This document shows, piece after piece, positions 1 through 11,406 of a DNA stretch of 64,000 nt; positions within the stretch are counted from its first letter, which is position 1; each line of letters begins with the position of its first letter. The translations under genes and the position numbers were made by a program. The notes under the pieces were generated by a model that worked only from the letters and a program-made list of their open reading frames with translations, was not told the DNA's origin and searched no databases. The stretch is taken from NCBI GenBank assembly GCA_949592205.1, contig CATIUR010000001.1, positions 73,815,059-73,879,058 on the forward strand. Direction: 5' to 3'. Source of the DNA: Helichrysum umbraculigerum. Its lineage: Eukaryota > Streptophyta > Magnoliopsida > Asterales > Asteraceae.

Positions 1-141
1 TGGGATATCGGCGTCACGAACGTGGAGTTGGTGATAGCCAGACCGAAGGTCGATCTTTGAGTAAAAGTTCGAACCTTGAAGTTGGTCGAATAAGTCATCG
101 ATTCTAGGAAGTGGGTATCGGTTCTTGATGGTAATGAGATC
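1..141 (-). pseudogene. Ty3/Gypsy reverse transcriptase fragment (Tekay-type chromovirus)
   Basis: Read on the minus strand, this edge fragment encodes about 46 residues of a Ty3/Gypsy reverse transcriptase, including KNRYPLPRIDDLFDQLQG and then SKIDLRSGYHQL. These are the conserved RT blocks just N-terminal to the catalytic FxDD box. The wording DDLFDQLQG matches what I know of Tekay/Del chromoviruses. The catalytic Asp pair would lie to the left of the window. Homology stops abruptly near 141, so the upstream pol and protease are deleted or too decayed to read. It probably belongs to the same minus-strand element as the LTR at 2551-5967, since orientation and order (LTR, PBS, leader, RT) agree, but the link is inferred. 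Confidence 0.8.
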
Positions 142-2535
142 TATGGAGAAATGTTCGCTTGCGATGGTGTAAAATCAGTCAATAAATTTCTATGATAATA
201 GTTTGTTTGGAACCATTAAGTCCGTTGGAAGCTTGAGTTAATCAAAATATGTTGGGAAAAATCTGCTCGTCAATAAGAGTTTTAAAATTTCTATCTAGCC
301 AATTTAATTGAACATTAGAAGTTGTAAATAGTTCCGGGTAGTTGTTTGGCGAAATTTTATTTATTTATTTTTTATTTTTTTTGAAAACATGAATTGGTAG
401 AAATCTGTTGAAAAATCTGTTGAAAACTCTTGTTATTGTAAAGTGTTGAAAGTTTCAGTTGATCCTTATCGTGGTGTCTCCTTAAACGAAAGGGGGATAA
501 AAGAATGAATGAGATCTTTGTATGAGAGCTAAGACTATCACATTCATGATTAAAAGTAATATGCGGCTTCACAGTACGACGATAAATCAATACAAGGTAT
601 TATGATTTGTAACCAACAAGGCGCAAGGTTAATAGGTTGATAGCTTATAGAATTCAAAGTTTACAAAACATGCCGGGCATCGCTAATTCCGGACGAATAC
701 ATAAGTCTTATACAAAATGTGATGGGGTTTTATACACCCATCGATAGATTATCGAGCTAACACAAGCTACGTTCACCGTTGTTCGGGTCTACTTTTAATC
801 TATTCTAGGTTCAGGTCATGTGGATAGTAACGTGCTTCGAGCATGTCTATGTATCGCGGGAGTGTAGAGTGGAGTAAGATATTGTCTGTTGAGTGTTGGA
901 ACATCCATTTGATCCACGTTTTTGTTCTTTGCTCAAAATGAGTAGCCACTTCCTTCCAGTAGTGAATCCTATCCCTGATTCGGTCGGGAATAGACCTTTT
1001 CAGAATCCTCAATTCTTGCTCGTAGGTCTTGCACCTAAGTTTAAGCTCCCAATTGCGGCCATCTAATTATTCGGCCTGATCTCGCACTCTTTCGTATTCC
1101 TCGATGCCAATCATTCCGAAATTGTGATGCTCATTTTCCTCCATAGCGATTTCTTCCATTGGTGCTATTTCCTCATCGAGATATGTGTACTGAATCTGTT
1201 CTTCGCAGATTAGGTCGTCATCTGATGAGTAGTCGTTCTTAGGGGAGTTTGCCATCTTTTTCGGGAGGGCGTTCTATTAAGACAATGAATCAACAACAAA
1301 AAGGTTTAGTCAATATCGTAGTTTCAAAGAATAGCCACAGAAATGGCCGGGTAGTGTTCTCAAAGTAGTCAGTCATGACTATATTGTTGTTTCGAAATGA
1401 ACAATTGCTTGGTGAAGGTGTTTGGTGAAGATAGTTGATAGTTGATAAATTCGTAGTTGCGGGTAGTCCTTGCAGTAGTGATTGGAATGTTCACGTCATA
1501 GTTTGAAATAGTTTGAGGTAGTTTATGGATTTAGTCGTTGTGAGTATCCCTCGCAATACTAATCCAGTGATGTTCGGAACAGACAAAGTCTCGAATCAAG
1601 TTATGAGTAAATCGTTTGACAAACGTGTCGAATTGGTGACCAAACATGATCAAGTAGTAAGTCTCGTGTTTGATAGAATTGTTGACATACAAGTCAAAGA
1701 GTGATCAATCATGATCAAGTAAAGAGTTAAGTGGTTTGTTGAAATTCATGCAATTGTTCGAAATGTTACTTCCATTAAGTAGGTGTTGTGGTTGACCAAG
1801 TTCACCCGCAGACCCTTGTAGACAGGTCCTATTGGGTGGAGTGTCAGTAGTTGTAGTAAGGTCTAGTTTGAGGTGGTCAGTCAGTCCTTCAAGTTGTGTA
1901 CAACACACGCGATTAATAGGTCTACAATAAGCGGGGAAGGGAGATTATAAAGTAGATGAAGTACATGTAGCGCGTTAAGGTAACGAATCCTCGTGCGGTC
2001 CGTGTTTCCGAATGATTAGGATGAGAGTGGGGAGGAAAGAGGGTGAAGCAGGGGTCATTTGTTTGGGTGGCGAATCCTTGGGTGGATTGTCCTCAAGTAA
2101 GTCCTCTTTGATTATTTCGTTGCTCGATATGGTTGGGTGAGTGGGTACCGTGGAAGTCTCCACAGTAGTAAGTAAGATTTGAGTTTTGTTTTCTATGTCA
2201 GGTGACATAGTGGTGGGAGTGGTTGCTATGAAGGGTGGCAATTAGTTTAGTATACGAGAAGTTAAGGTTATATATGAAAATATAATAACCTAGCACATAA
2301 ACACGTATAAGGGTTGGTCCCGTTCTATCCTCGGTTTTCGTTACTACTGTACCCTCGTTCACTATAACCATTTCAGGTCTTACATCGATTCTCATTTAAT
2401 TGTACATAGTTGATCAGGCTATGTTAAAATAAATTCAAATGATGCAATTGCCGAACCAATCATATCAAACAAGGAATACTAACCTAACGGTCATAGTCTA
2501 GGTCACTAATGCAATCCTAGTTCGCTATAACCTTA
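142..2535 (-). pseudogene. Decayed leader and gag-like region of the minus-strand Tekay-type element
   Basis: Between PBS and RT scrap there is no long ORF. Short minus-strand open stretches remain. 1067-1255 starts MANSPKNDYSSDDD and is rich in Glu/Asp. After a stop and a short gap a charged helical stretch follows at 800-1012, with many Arg and aromatic residues. 1975-2241 is Thr/Pro-rich. The first two could be one coding region interrupted by a stop, possibly the start of gag. I see no zinc knuckle and no protease motif, so much of gag and the protease is missing. The stretch 142-799 shows only AT-rich sequence. I cannot name a function with confidence. Confidence 0.4.
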
Positions 2536-2548
2536 GGCTCTGATACCA
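2536..2548 (-). other. Primer binding site (tRNA-iMet type) of the Tekay-type element
   Basis: On the minus strand this reads TGGTATCAGAGCC, complementary to the 3' end of plant initiator-Met tRNA. It lies 2 nt inside the LTR edge, which fixes orientation: LTR at higher coordinates, coding region at lower. Confidence 0.85.
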
Positions 2549-3774
2549 ATCAGTCGGACCCCCAAAAACACGTGGCAGCGGAAACATGAGGTGTCATGGG
2601 GGCGCCGACCAAATCAAATATCACAACACACAGATTAAAGCAAACGACCTCTATATGAGACGTTTAAAAAAATATTACATTACCATAATTCAATTGTTTA
2701 CAAAATATCTGGAGTTCGCATAAACCGTTAGAGATTTCTAATGCATAAATGTTGATACAAAATATCGTAATGCAATCTAATCTCTTGTTGTTTGTGAAAA
2801 CATGCGACTCGAGCTAATGCTTCCAAAAGCATCCTACTTTCTTGATTCCTGTGGGTAGCCCTACTGCGTCTGTAAACCTGAGAATACATACTAAAAGGGT
2901 CAACATAAAGTTGGTGAGTTCATAGGTTTGATAATCAATCAGTTACTAATATGATCCACAAGATTCCAAAAGTAGTATCATTCACAATGATAAGTAAAAG
3001 TATCGTTAGTCAACGATAAGTAAAAGTATTGCAAAATGCGACATAAGTATACCATTTGCATGAGTCTCATAGTCAAGCTTAACGTTGTTTGCCTTCGGTA
3101 AGTGTACTAATCCGATACACCTCTAAATCACAAGTAATACTGCGCCCGTGGGTTGGCTAGAGCGACTAGCCCGGACGAGGTTTGTCAAACCCTGATAGAT
3201 CTATCCAATAATACTCACGCACAAATTTTAATGACTATGATGGGTAGAGGACTTTAGTGGATTATTCAGGTCTCATGCAATCCGTACGAAACGTGTTTCA
3301 AGTTACTTGTGATCATATAAGCAGTTATATAAAACAGTTGTATGTATTCTCACCCCAGTTGAAAAACTGTAAAAAGGGGCTATGAAACTCACCAGAGTTA
3401 AGCAGGTAGCAAGCAATAATCAAATAGCAAGCAAAGTCCAAAGTGCAACCTTCTAACGTCCTAAACGTATAAGGTTGTGTATGTAGATGTCTTATAAGAC
3501 CATCTATAGCGATTGTATAAGTGGGGGTCAATGTCCACTTAAGCCAATCGTGTAGGTGGAGGGTTAATGTCCACCTAGAGCTAGTTCATCAACTAGTATG
3601 TCCAAATAAGTTGTTCAAGTTCGTTTCTTAAAAACGTGTACGACCCGTTGGTGAAAGTTTGTAATAATAATTCATTTAGACATTATTATCAAGTTTGTTT
3701 TGCTATAACTATTCATTAGTACATATCGTGTGTTGCAAACCAATTGTTTTAGTTTGTATAAGTCTTAAACCGTA

Positions 3775-3956
3775 GGTCAAAGTTGGTCAACTCGTTGGTC
3801 AAAGCTGGTCAAACCTGGTCAAACTGGTCAAACCTGGTCAAATAGGTCAAACCTAGTCAAACCTGGTCAAACTGGTCAAACCTGGTCAAACCGGTCAAAC
3901 CTGGTCAAACTGGTCAAACCTGGTCAAACTGGTCAAATTGGTCAAACCTGGTCAAA
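3775..3956 (-). repeat. GGTCAA minisatellite (18 TTGACC cores on the minus strand)
   Basis: A 9-10 bp unit, variants of GGTCAAACCT and GGTCAAACT, is repeated in tandem; I count 18 exact GGTCAA cores in 182 bp. In the LTR's own orientation each core reads TTGACC, which matches the W-box core bound by WRKY transcription factors. Whether it is functional is inference. Confidence 0.9.
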
Positions 3957-3957
3957 C

Positions 3958-4115
3958 TTAGCATCACTAGCAAAATGTAGCATCACTAGGTTAGTGTCTC
4001 TACTTGAGACTTAGGATATTTTCAGAAAATGTGGCATCACAAGCAAAATGTAGCATCACTAGCAAAATGTAGCATCACTAGGTTAGTGTCTCTACTTGAG
4101 ACTTAGGATATTTTA
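3958..4115. repeat. Tandem duplication within the LTR (about 100-bp period)
   Basis: The block GCATCACTAGGTTAGTGTCT...ACTTAGGATATTTT occurs twice (about 3977-4022 and 4075-4115), each preceded by copies of AGCAAAATGTAGCATCACTA. The second copy has an extra unit of the short element. Confidence 0.85.
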
Positions 4116-5967
4116 AGAAATTGTTCTAAGTGTCGGTTTCTAATTCGGGAAACTTTCTAAGTTTAGTCTTTGGTCCAAGTTACTAACTAAGTCATCCAAA
4201 CCCATTTTTGTTACCACTTTCCAAAAATAGTAAGTTTTGTCGTTTTTAGAAACCGAGCCGTTTTTGTTGACTTGGTCAAACCGACTCGGTTTGACCCGAA
4301 ACTTTTACCCAACCCATATATCAGTTTAAAGAGTCCAAATAATTTGTCGGTTTGTGTCGGGATTATTTCGAGGTGTCGGTTTTAAATTCGCATCTTAAAA
4401 CTTCAAGATTCAACGTTTTCGGTTTATGTCGGGTCATTACGCCAACTGATTTCGCCTATCTCTAGTCTAAATCAAACCTCAAAACTTTTACCAACTGATC
4501 TACTAAGTGTCTAGACTAACATGTCAAATTTCCAACATTTAACAAGTCCGATTACATATTAAATAAATTCCGCGAAAGTTCCGAACACAATTCTCGAAAA
4601 CTAACAGGTCAGTCCTATAAATCGGCTCGTAGAGAGAAATTAGTACGTTTCTGGAAAAAGTTCAAAACACGAAAGTTGTAGATATTTTCAAGACGCAAAT
4701 TTTAAAAAACAATGCATCTTCTAACTCTCAAAATTCGATTTTATACGAATATTTTTGTAAACTGCATTTTATGAGACAGATTCTGCATGTTCTTGTATGT
4801 GTTATAAAAACGATTTTTAGTATGATATTTGGACATAATCATGATAGATGAACATTATAACATCATAATCAGTAGTAAATAAGTACTATAAGTGAAGGGT
4901 TTGATGATTTATACCAAAAAAATGATGAAGATGATGGAAGAGTTGGTGTTCTTGAGCTTGAAATTGATTCTTCTCCTTTTGATGATGTTGATGATGGTGA
5001 TTTTGATGATAATATGGGGGTTTTCTTGTCTGATTTCCAGAACTTTTAGAGAGAGTTTTTGGGAAAAATTAAAACCTTGAGTGTGTTTGAGTGAGAGTGA
5101 AAATGTGAGTGGTATGCATGTATGGAAAAATGGAAGTGTAAGGAATATGCAATCATCATTTTGCATGGAAAATAAGTGGGGGATGAGGGTGGCACATGGG
5201 GGCCAGCCTAGGGGGCCCCATACAAGGGTATTTTGGTCTTTTTCTATTCCTAACTTAATTTGTTGCGTTTTACGTTCGTTTGCTCGGTTGCTTAGACGTT
5301 TATTTATACGTTAAATGTTTTATACGCGTTTTTAAGTGACGACTTATATTTTGACATTTTTTATTGAAGTATTTATTAAAATACTTAAAAACATTTATAA
5401 AAATGTTCCGTTTATTTATCGGCCTCGATTTGCGCGTTAGTGGTACGGAGGTTTAATCGCTTAACGTTTTAAATAGACGTTTTTATTGACGAATCATAGT
5501 ACGATGTTTTCAATAATAATTTCATACAAAATAATATATTTTAATTTATAAATATATATATTTTGACTTTCGTTCGATTGTCGGGCGCGTTCCGCGCGTT
5601 TCTGTCGCGTTTGAGACGTTTTAGCCAAAACGCCTTAGTTTTTCGTGTATTATCTTAACAAAATAATAATATATGATAAATAACTTCTAAAAATATATTA
5701 AAGTTATTTATAGAAATGTTTTCACCAACGTCGTATTTATACTGTGTCGGACTCCGTCCGGTTGTTTTGCACAATTTCACCAAATTACGTAAGTGTAATT
5801 ACAACTAATTGCATAAGCGTAATATAATCAATTACGGGAGTGTATATTCACATAAATACACAAATAGCTACAAGTAATTACAAGTATTTAGCCTAATACT
5901 AAAATAAACACACGTAATTAGGATTTCTAGTAGGTTAATCAGTAACCGTAAATCGTCGGGTGTCACA

Positions 5968-6831
5968 AGGTCATTTCGGGATGTTGTCTTTCGAGAAAGA
6001 GAGCTAGAGGATCCTCACCACCTGCAGATACTGAGGATGGTCCATCTGATAGAGCTTGAGCATAGACTGCAGACACTAGTGTCCCGCATGGAGGAACTGA
6101 GACAGCCGAGCCATCTGCTCAGGCTACTGTTCACTATACAGACCCAGTGACCTCGCTGACACAGTATTATCTTTTGCATGCCCTACAGGTTATCCGTTCC
6201 CACCCGTTGCTGATTTCCAGGAAACTTGGTATTCCTGACCCTGAGCCATTCATGTACCGATGCGGTCCACCACCACCAGCCATAGCACCACCTCATACCA
6301 CCATCCCTCCACATACCACTCATCCACCATCACCCGCCATCCGAACCACACCAGTTTCAGAGCAGGTTCATTCAGTAGAGACCGAGGCACCTGCGGTTCA
6401 GCCTGTATTATCTGCACCTCTAGTCTCTCATCCTACAACTGCCCAGCCAGTTGCCAGCGGATCCTTCCACGCAGACATGGTTTATTTGGGCACGGATGCT
6501 CTGTCTTTTGACGCTTCTAGGATGTTACTGAACCTTGGACCGATCTCTTCCTTCAGCTGTGCCTACAGAGAGCATGCTACATCAGGCTTACTTGACTTTG
6601 CTTGAGCAAGCAAACGTCACGTCAGATATTTTGCTACAGTGGGGCATTGAAGATCCGATGAAGATGCCAGCTGCTACCCTCAGAGATATATTGATTCAGC
6701 TCAAACTGATCAATGCTGAAGAACAGGGACAGAGAGTTTCTAGCGGCCAGCAATCAGTCGTGGGACCATCGACATCACCAGTTCCCACTCAGCATGCTGA
6801 TATACCTGACCAGGGATCACCAGCCCCATAG
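5968..6831 (+). pseudogene. Post-pol (env-position) ORF of Athila-type element B, frameshifted
   Basis: This plus-strand coding remnant lies where Athila-type elements carry a third ORF between integrase and the 3' LTR. Frame one (6147-6605) is Pro/Thr/Ser-rich, with a long PP-containing tract. After a shift near 6540 it continues at 6535-6831 as a helical stretch with LLEQANVTSDILLQWGIED. Upstream codons back to about 5981 are open apart from one stop. No signal peptide or membrane segment is evident, so an envelope function is not supported. Its 5' end is cut by the Tekay-type LTR at 5967. Element A has a similarly placed, more decayed ORF at 19060-19737. Function unknown. Confidence 0.55.
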
Positions 6832-7597
6832 ACCTGCTCCATTTACATCATTTGACTTTGGTTTCAGACATTATTATTATTATTATTACTGTCTTGTGTT
6901 TGTTTGGCTACTGCAGTACCTTACTTTTGGAACCTATTTGTATCAGCCACTAATTGGTTGATCACTCTATCTTTATTATTATTATGCTTTTACTTATTAT
7001 GTTTTATTTTATCTTTAAATAAGTGAAAATGTTATGATGAATGAGCGTGGAGACTGACGAGATGATGCACATTCAAGAAGAAAATCCATGAAGTCAAAAG
7101 GCAACCTGAACCAGTTTCTTATACTTGCAGACAACAGAGCATTCAAACATCTCGTGGAAGAATCTCGTTCTTCTCAAAACTTCCTTGTATCCAAGCGCCT
7201 CAAAGACTTAAGTGTGGGATCGTCTCTCACACTACAGATACTTATCGAAATTATTCCAATATCTTCAAAATCTAAGTATGGGATTCTACACCACAAGAAT
7301 CCCCACTTAAAGATTTGGAACGAATTTTTGATAACGTTGGATACAATGCACCTGATAACTCGTTTGAAGCTAACCGACCGTCATGAAGAATTTAGAAGAG
7401 GACTCGCATCGACTCCTTCTTTCCTGCAAAATGATTACATATATTTTGTCTTGTTAGTTTGTTATAATCTATACCCTATCCTGAGCTTATCACTAAGTGT
7501 GGGATTCAAGCCCCAATTAAAACACTTGAGAAACATTTTCTTACATGTTCAAACTCTAAGTGTGGGATTTTACTTTCAGTAAAACTCAACTCATGAG

Positions 7598-7631
7598 AAC
7601 ATTAGGGACAATGTTCCTCTAAGTGTGGGAT
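7598..7631 (+). promoter_or_regulatory. Internal copy of the PPT module (element B)
   Basis: AACATTAGGGACAATG followed by CTAAGTGTGGGAT matches the module that ends at the LTR boundary (9117-9149), about 1.5 kb downstream. The same pair with the same spacing exists in element A. Confidence 0.6.
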
Positions 7632-9116
7632 AGCAGGTATAGCATACCTTGGATAAAATTTTATGCGATTTTTATGTCCAAAATAGCAAAACTCAGAAAA
7701 TGTCTCCCAAACCAAAACTTTTCAAACAAATTTTTGCAAGAAAATTAAAATTATGAGCTAAATCGTGAGATTAACTCTAAGTTTTTTAGTTTAAATACTT
7801 TCGGAGGAAACCATCTTCAAAATATGATTAAGTTATTTTGGACTATAGGGAAAATAAGGTAGAAATTTCTCGAGCAAGAAACGATTATCTAAAAGGAGCA
7901 TGGCTAGGCACATACAACCCTATTTTGTAGTGAGGTATCTTGAGCCTAATAGCGTTTATCGTTAATGCTTCACTTTTATTTCTTATGTGTGCCGATGCTT
8001 GTACCTCTGAATTAGAACTTGCTCCAGACATACATTTCGAGACCACATTGGTGTGTACCGTACGCGGTATAGGTGCAATTAGATGACCTTGACATTCCCT
8101 AGGACTTAAACCAAATTTTTACATATCTCTTCAAGACCAAAACCCTTATGATACTCATCTTTAGTATCGATGATCCACTTAGAAAACCCTGTTGAGCATA
8201 AACCTTTTTTTCTATAAAAACCCTAACGCAAACCCTACTCACCCAAATTCCCAAAAGCTTATCTTAGAATTTCTGAGGTCGTGAAAAACATCTTTTGGAA
8301 CATCCTCTTAAATTATGCTCCAAAGTCTTCCTTTTTCGTGTTCTCTAAAAGCTACATCTCAGAAGTGCGAAAAAATTGGCACGGTGAAAAGAATCAAAGT
8401 TCAAGATCAAAGATCATAATTCTGAAAAGGGTTTCCGAAGGAATCAAAACAAAATATCCTTGGCATTCACTGGCAAAGAATTTCTGAAGAAGAAAAGAAA
8501 ATAAAAAGAAGAAAATCAAGAAAAGAAAAAGAAAATAGTCCCATCAATAAAGCTGAAGTGCTTCAAGTATCATCTCATAAAGAAAAAAAAATTCGATAGA
8601 AGACGAGCAGCTAATGAATTCTCCATTCCATCCTAGAATAAAGTTTTCAATACCTTAAATTTTTAAGATGAGTCAAACCCTTACAACCAAAGACATACCA
8701 CTATCCATACCCCTTAAACCCTCACCAAAAACTACAACCCGTTGAATGTCTTGGGATAGTTAGCACCGTCCTCACCTAAGTGGTGGAGATCTGATTCTCG
8801 ACCAAGCCTATGACGATGAGTGCTGCATGACTGGCTTATTGAGCTATTTCGTTTTATCTAGAATGTTAGGAAACCCGATACACTTTGAGTGAATTGAGTG
8901 ACCACCTTTAGTGAGATCGCCTAGTCATGTATACTCCAAGATCACGAGAGTTGGTAGTATGCCTGAGAAAGTCGCTTCTTGCTTCTTAAAGGGTCACTTT
9001 ATCCTTCTTTATACTTACAAAATAAACTTTCTTTTATTAGAAGTTGTATCTTTTGAAATTATTTTGACTCACCCAAAATCAGATTTTAAAATGTTTTCCA
9101 AAACATGACTGAGTGT

Positions 9117-9149
9117 TGCTTGAGGACAAGCAACGTCTAAGTGTGGGAT
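9117..9149 (+). promoter_or_regulatory. LTR-proximal PPT module of element B
   Basis: TTGAGGACAAGCAA, then TAAGTGTGGGAT, lies 4 nt before the LTR B start. By position this is the primer for plus-strand DNA synthesis. Confidence 0.65.
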
Positions 9150-9153
9150 AACT

Positions 9154-10913
9154 TGATGTGACGCAAAAAGTCATGTTTTTAGTACAATATTCCACACTTT
9201 TTGGACACATCTTTAGTAAAAACATTCCAAAATAATTATTATTTACTAAAATTCACTAAAGTAGTCCAAATATAGACGTTGCTGCAAAAATCACTAAAAA
9301 CGTCCAAATAACAAGCAAATCAAGACGAATATACGCGCATAAATTCTTCCGACCTCATTTACCTTATAAGATTCACATTCTAACCTCATCATATTATAAT
9401 ACAGGTAAAAACAAGTCCGTAAAATCAAGATTCATGCAAAATGGTTAGAGAACAGAGAAGATACGACGATTACAAACACCTAAAAAGTCATTTCGGCTAT
9501 GCCTGATCTCTACACATCCAATTTCCATGAGATTGGCATCATTAGAAGTGTAACGGAATTACAAAGCCATAGGCGAAAGAATCAAGTCAAACGGACGCAT
9601 AACGAAGGAGATACACGCATTTTAAGCAACGAACGAAATCAGACGGAGCCCGTATACGGCCTAGGGAACCGTATACGGACCTATACAGACCGTATACGGC
9701 CTTGTATAGACCATACTTTCACGTGACTGTTGCCCTTGGATAGGATATGATCAACCCTAATACCATGTAAACACAGTCATCTCTAGTTACAGTATGAAGC
9801 TATGAACTTTCCTTGTAACGGCACGGTACATCGTATAGCGTTGGAAACACCACGTGTGGAGTACAAATACGTGGAAGCTAAGGAAATTCCATAGGATTGT
9901 TTCATCGTGGATTACCTAGAAGTGATCCTTCTAGAACTGTGGTCTAGGAATCAAAGCTGTGGAAATGCTTGTTGCACTGTACATCGTTAGTACACCTAAG
10001 ATCCAGAAAGCTGTGGAAATGCTTAAATGCCCAGTACACCGCCAGTACATCTAGGGTTTGGAAAACTATGGAAATGCCTAATTACCCTGTACACCATGAT
10101 TATTCCTAGGGATGAACGCCTGAATGTAAAGGAGGGTCTATGTTTATGATGGTTGAATATGTGCTTAAATTAGACAAATACAGGGTTGTGTCATTAACAA
10201 TACCTAGACATGCTAAACCCTAATTAAACCAACAGTTTAACATACATAGGATGCAATTAGTATTCACCATGGTAAAAGCTAATAGACGATTAGGTGTTAA
10301 GAAAGGTTAGTAGATAAATTGCGGTCTGTTGCCTTATGCCTGCACCCTAAGATATTTTGAGGGTCACTTTGTCTTATTCAAGCAAAGTTCAGGGGGGTTT
10401 GAAAACAGCCTGATCTGATGAGAATCATGATAGCCTAGGATTCCAGTGACATATGATTTTAGGGTTTCACCTGAAACATTGGGTCCTAGTGTTTACTCCG
10501 AAAGTATGTTTGTTATTTATCTGGTGAATCTCCAATCAAATTTATAATGAACATCATCCCGAAACCCTAATTATCAAAGTTTCAGCAATCACATCTCTAC
10601 CTGTCTGCTTACATTCTATCTTTTATTTCCGTTATTTTCTTTATTGCATTTAGGATAACTTAGAAAACAAAACCCACCAAAAATTTGTCTACCTACCCTT
10701 ATCCTATTAGCGACCTTAATCTTTGGTGATCCGCTTCGTTTCAATCCGCTTCGATAAAAGAACGACCTCGAGTATACTTACTACTTGCTCCCAAGGTAGG
10801 TAGTACTTATAGTTTGAGCCAAGCTCTTATAAATTTAAAACACACCGATGGACGTCCAGGTTGACCGGAACAACGACCAGAGTAAAATCCGACCGACCGC
10901 TGGGTCGCCGACA
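9154..10913 (+). mobile_element. LTR B, 3' LTR of Athila-type element B
   Basis: It starts TGATGTGACGCAAAAAGTCA right after the PPT and ends near GTCGCCGACA at 10913 by comparison with LTRs A and C. About 1760 bp, against 2451 (A) and 2422 (C). It keeps the U3 palindromic repeat (about 9650-9710), the CGGCACGGTAC...ACGTGGAAGCTAAGG block (9822-9890) and the terminal AAAATCCGACCGACC block. It lacks the 1.2 kb that A and C hold between the first two, including their TATA box. The 5' LTR and most of the body lie left of the window. Confidence 0.75.
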
Positions 10914-11144
10914 AGTTACAAATAGGAAAAGTCAAAGACTAATTGATAGCGTGGGAATTCTTATTTATGTGAGAAATTTGATGACTTATGTGTCCATAGC
11001 AATTAATTAAAATGAAAATTAAATATATTGCATATATGTACGTTCCTTCTTTCCATTTATTTGAGTAGAGATGTTGGGGTATTTTGGACTTTTCCATGAG
11101 TTGAGTACAAAATTAAGATAAATAGTAGAAATGGTATATATGTA

Positions 11145-11198
<54 letters not shown>

Positions 11199-11406
11199 AA
11201 TTTTCACTAATTTATTAGTTATTATTATTACTATATAATAACATTAACAATATTGAATATAAAATACTAAATAAATATAAATATTTTAATTAATGGAAAA
11301 AATAACGGTTCGGTTATTATCGGTTCAATCTTTATGTATAACCCGAATCGAATCGAAATATGTCGGTTATTAACGATTCAGTTGTCAACGGTTCGGTTTA
11401 ACCGTA
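10914..11406. other. Spacer between LTR B and LTR A1, with a (TA)n microsatellite
   Basis: AT-rich unassigned sequence, no gene visible. A (TA)n run occupies about 11140-11193. Near 11305-11405 there are CGGTTCGGTTA-type repeats. CCGTA (11402-11406) directly precedes LTR A1 and would be its target-site base run, but the matching right copy is lost. Confidence 0.7.

Larger units (their letters stand above)
2551..5967 (-). mobile_element. Long LTR (5' LTR) of a minus-strand Tekay-type Ty3/Gypsy element
   Basis: Read on the minus strand this LTR starts TGTGACACCCG at 5967 and ends next to the iMet PBS, about 3.4 kb in all, large but normal for plant Tekay elements. The TGTGACACCC start is typical of the clade. 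It holds a GGTCAA minisatellite (3775-3956), a duplicated block (3958-4115) and AT-rich U3 sequence with many CGTTT stretches. A possible minus-strand TATATAA lies near 3327-3334. The ORFs seen at 3325-3531, 4892-5314 and similar are chance readings. The outer edge abuts an Athila-type post-pol ORF, with AGGTC as the candidate target-site base run (5968-5972). The partner LTR lies outside the window. Confidence 0.8.
6832..9153 (+). other. Non-coding tail of Athila-type element B with repeated PPT-like motifs
   Basis: This 2.3-kb stretch has no believable gene; the longer ORFs here lack protein-like features. AAGTGTGGGAT recurs at 7210, 7495, 7558, 7621 and 9139, with a variant at 7273. The last copy lies just before the LTR and is the presumed polypurine tract. 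A block beginning near 7900 (GGCACATACAACC, then AGTGAGGTA) is recognisably conserved in the tail of element A (22820 onward), showing shared descent. AGGGACAATG at 7604 and TTGAGGACAAGCAA at 9119 are two copies of a leader to the motif. Confidence 0.7.

Noticed and set aside
4892..5314. Plus-strand ORFs inside the Tekay-type LTR
   Set aside because: Low-complexity Met/Leu-rich readings of AT-rich LTR sequence, no protein-like features.
5968..6831. Proline-rich ORF as an extensin-like host gene
   Set aside because: Position after an Athila-type pol and before its conserved tail, plus a similar ORF in element A, makes it part of the retrotransposon.
7088..7582. 164-codon plus-strand ORF in the tail of element B
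   Set aside because: It spans repeated AAGTGTGGGAT motifs, has no homologue in the matching tail of element A and no domain features.
11140..11193. (TA)n tract considered as a transposon terminus or origin
   Set aside because: Plain microsatellite with no inverted ends or target duplication.
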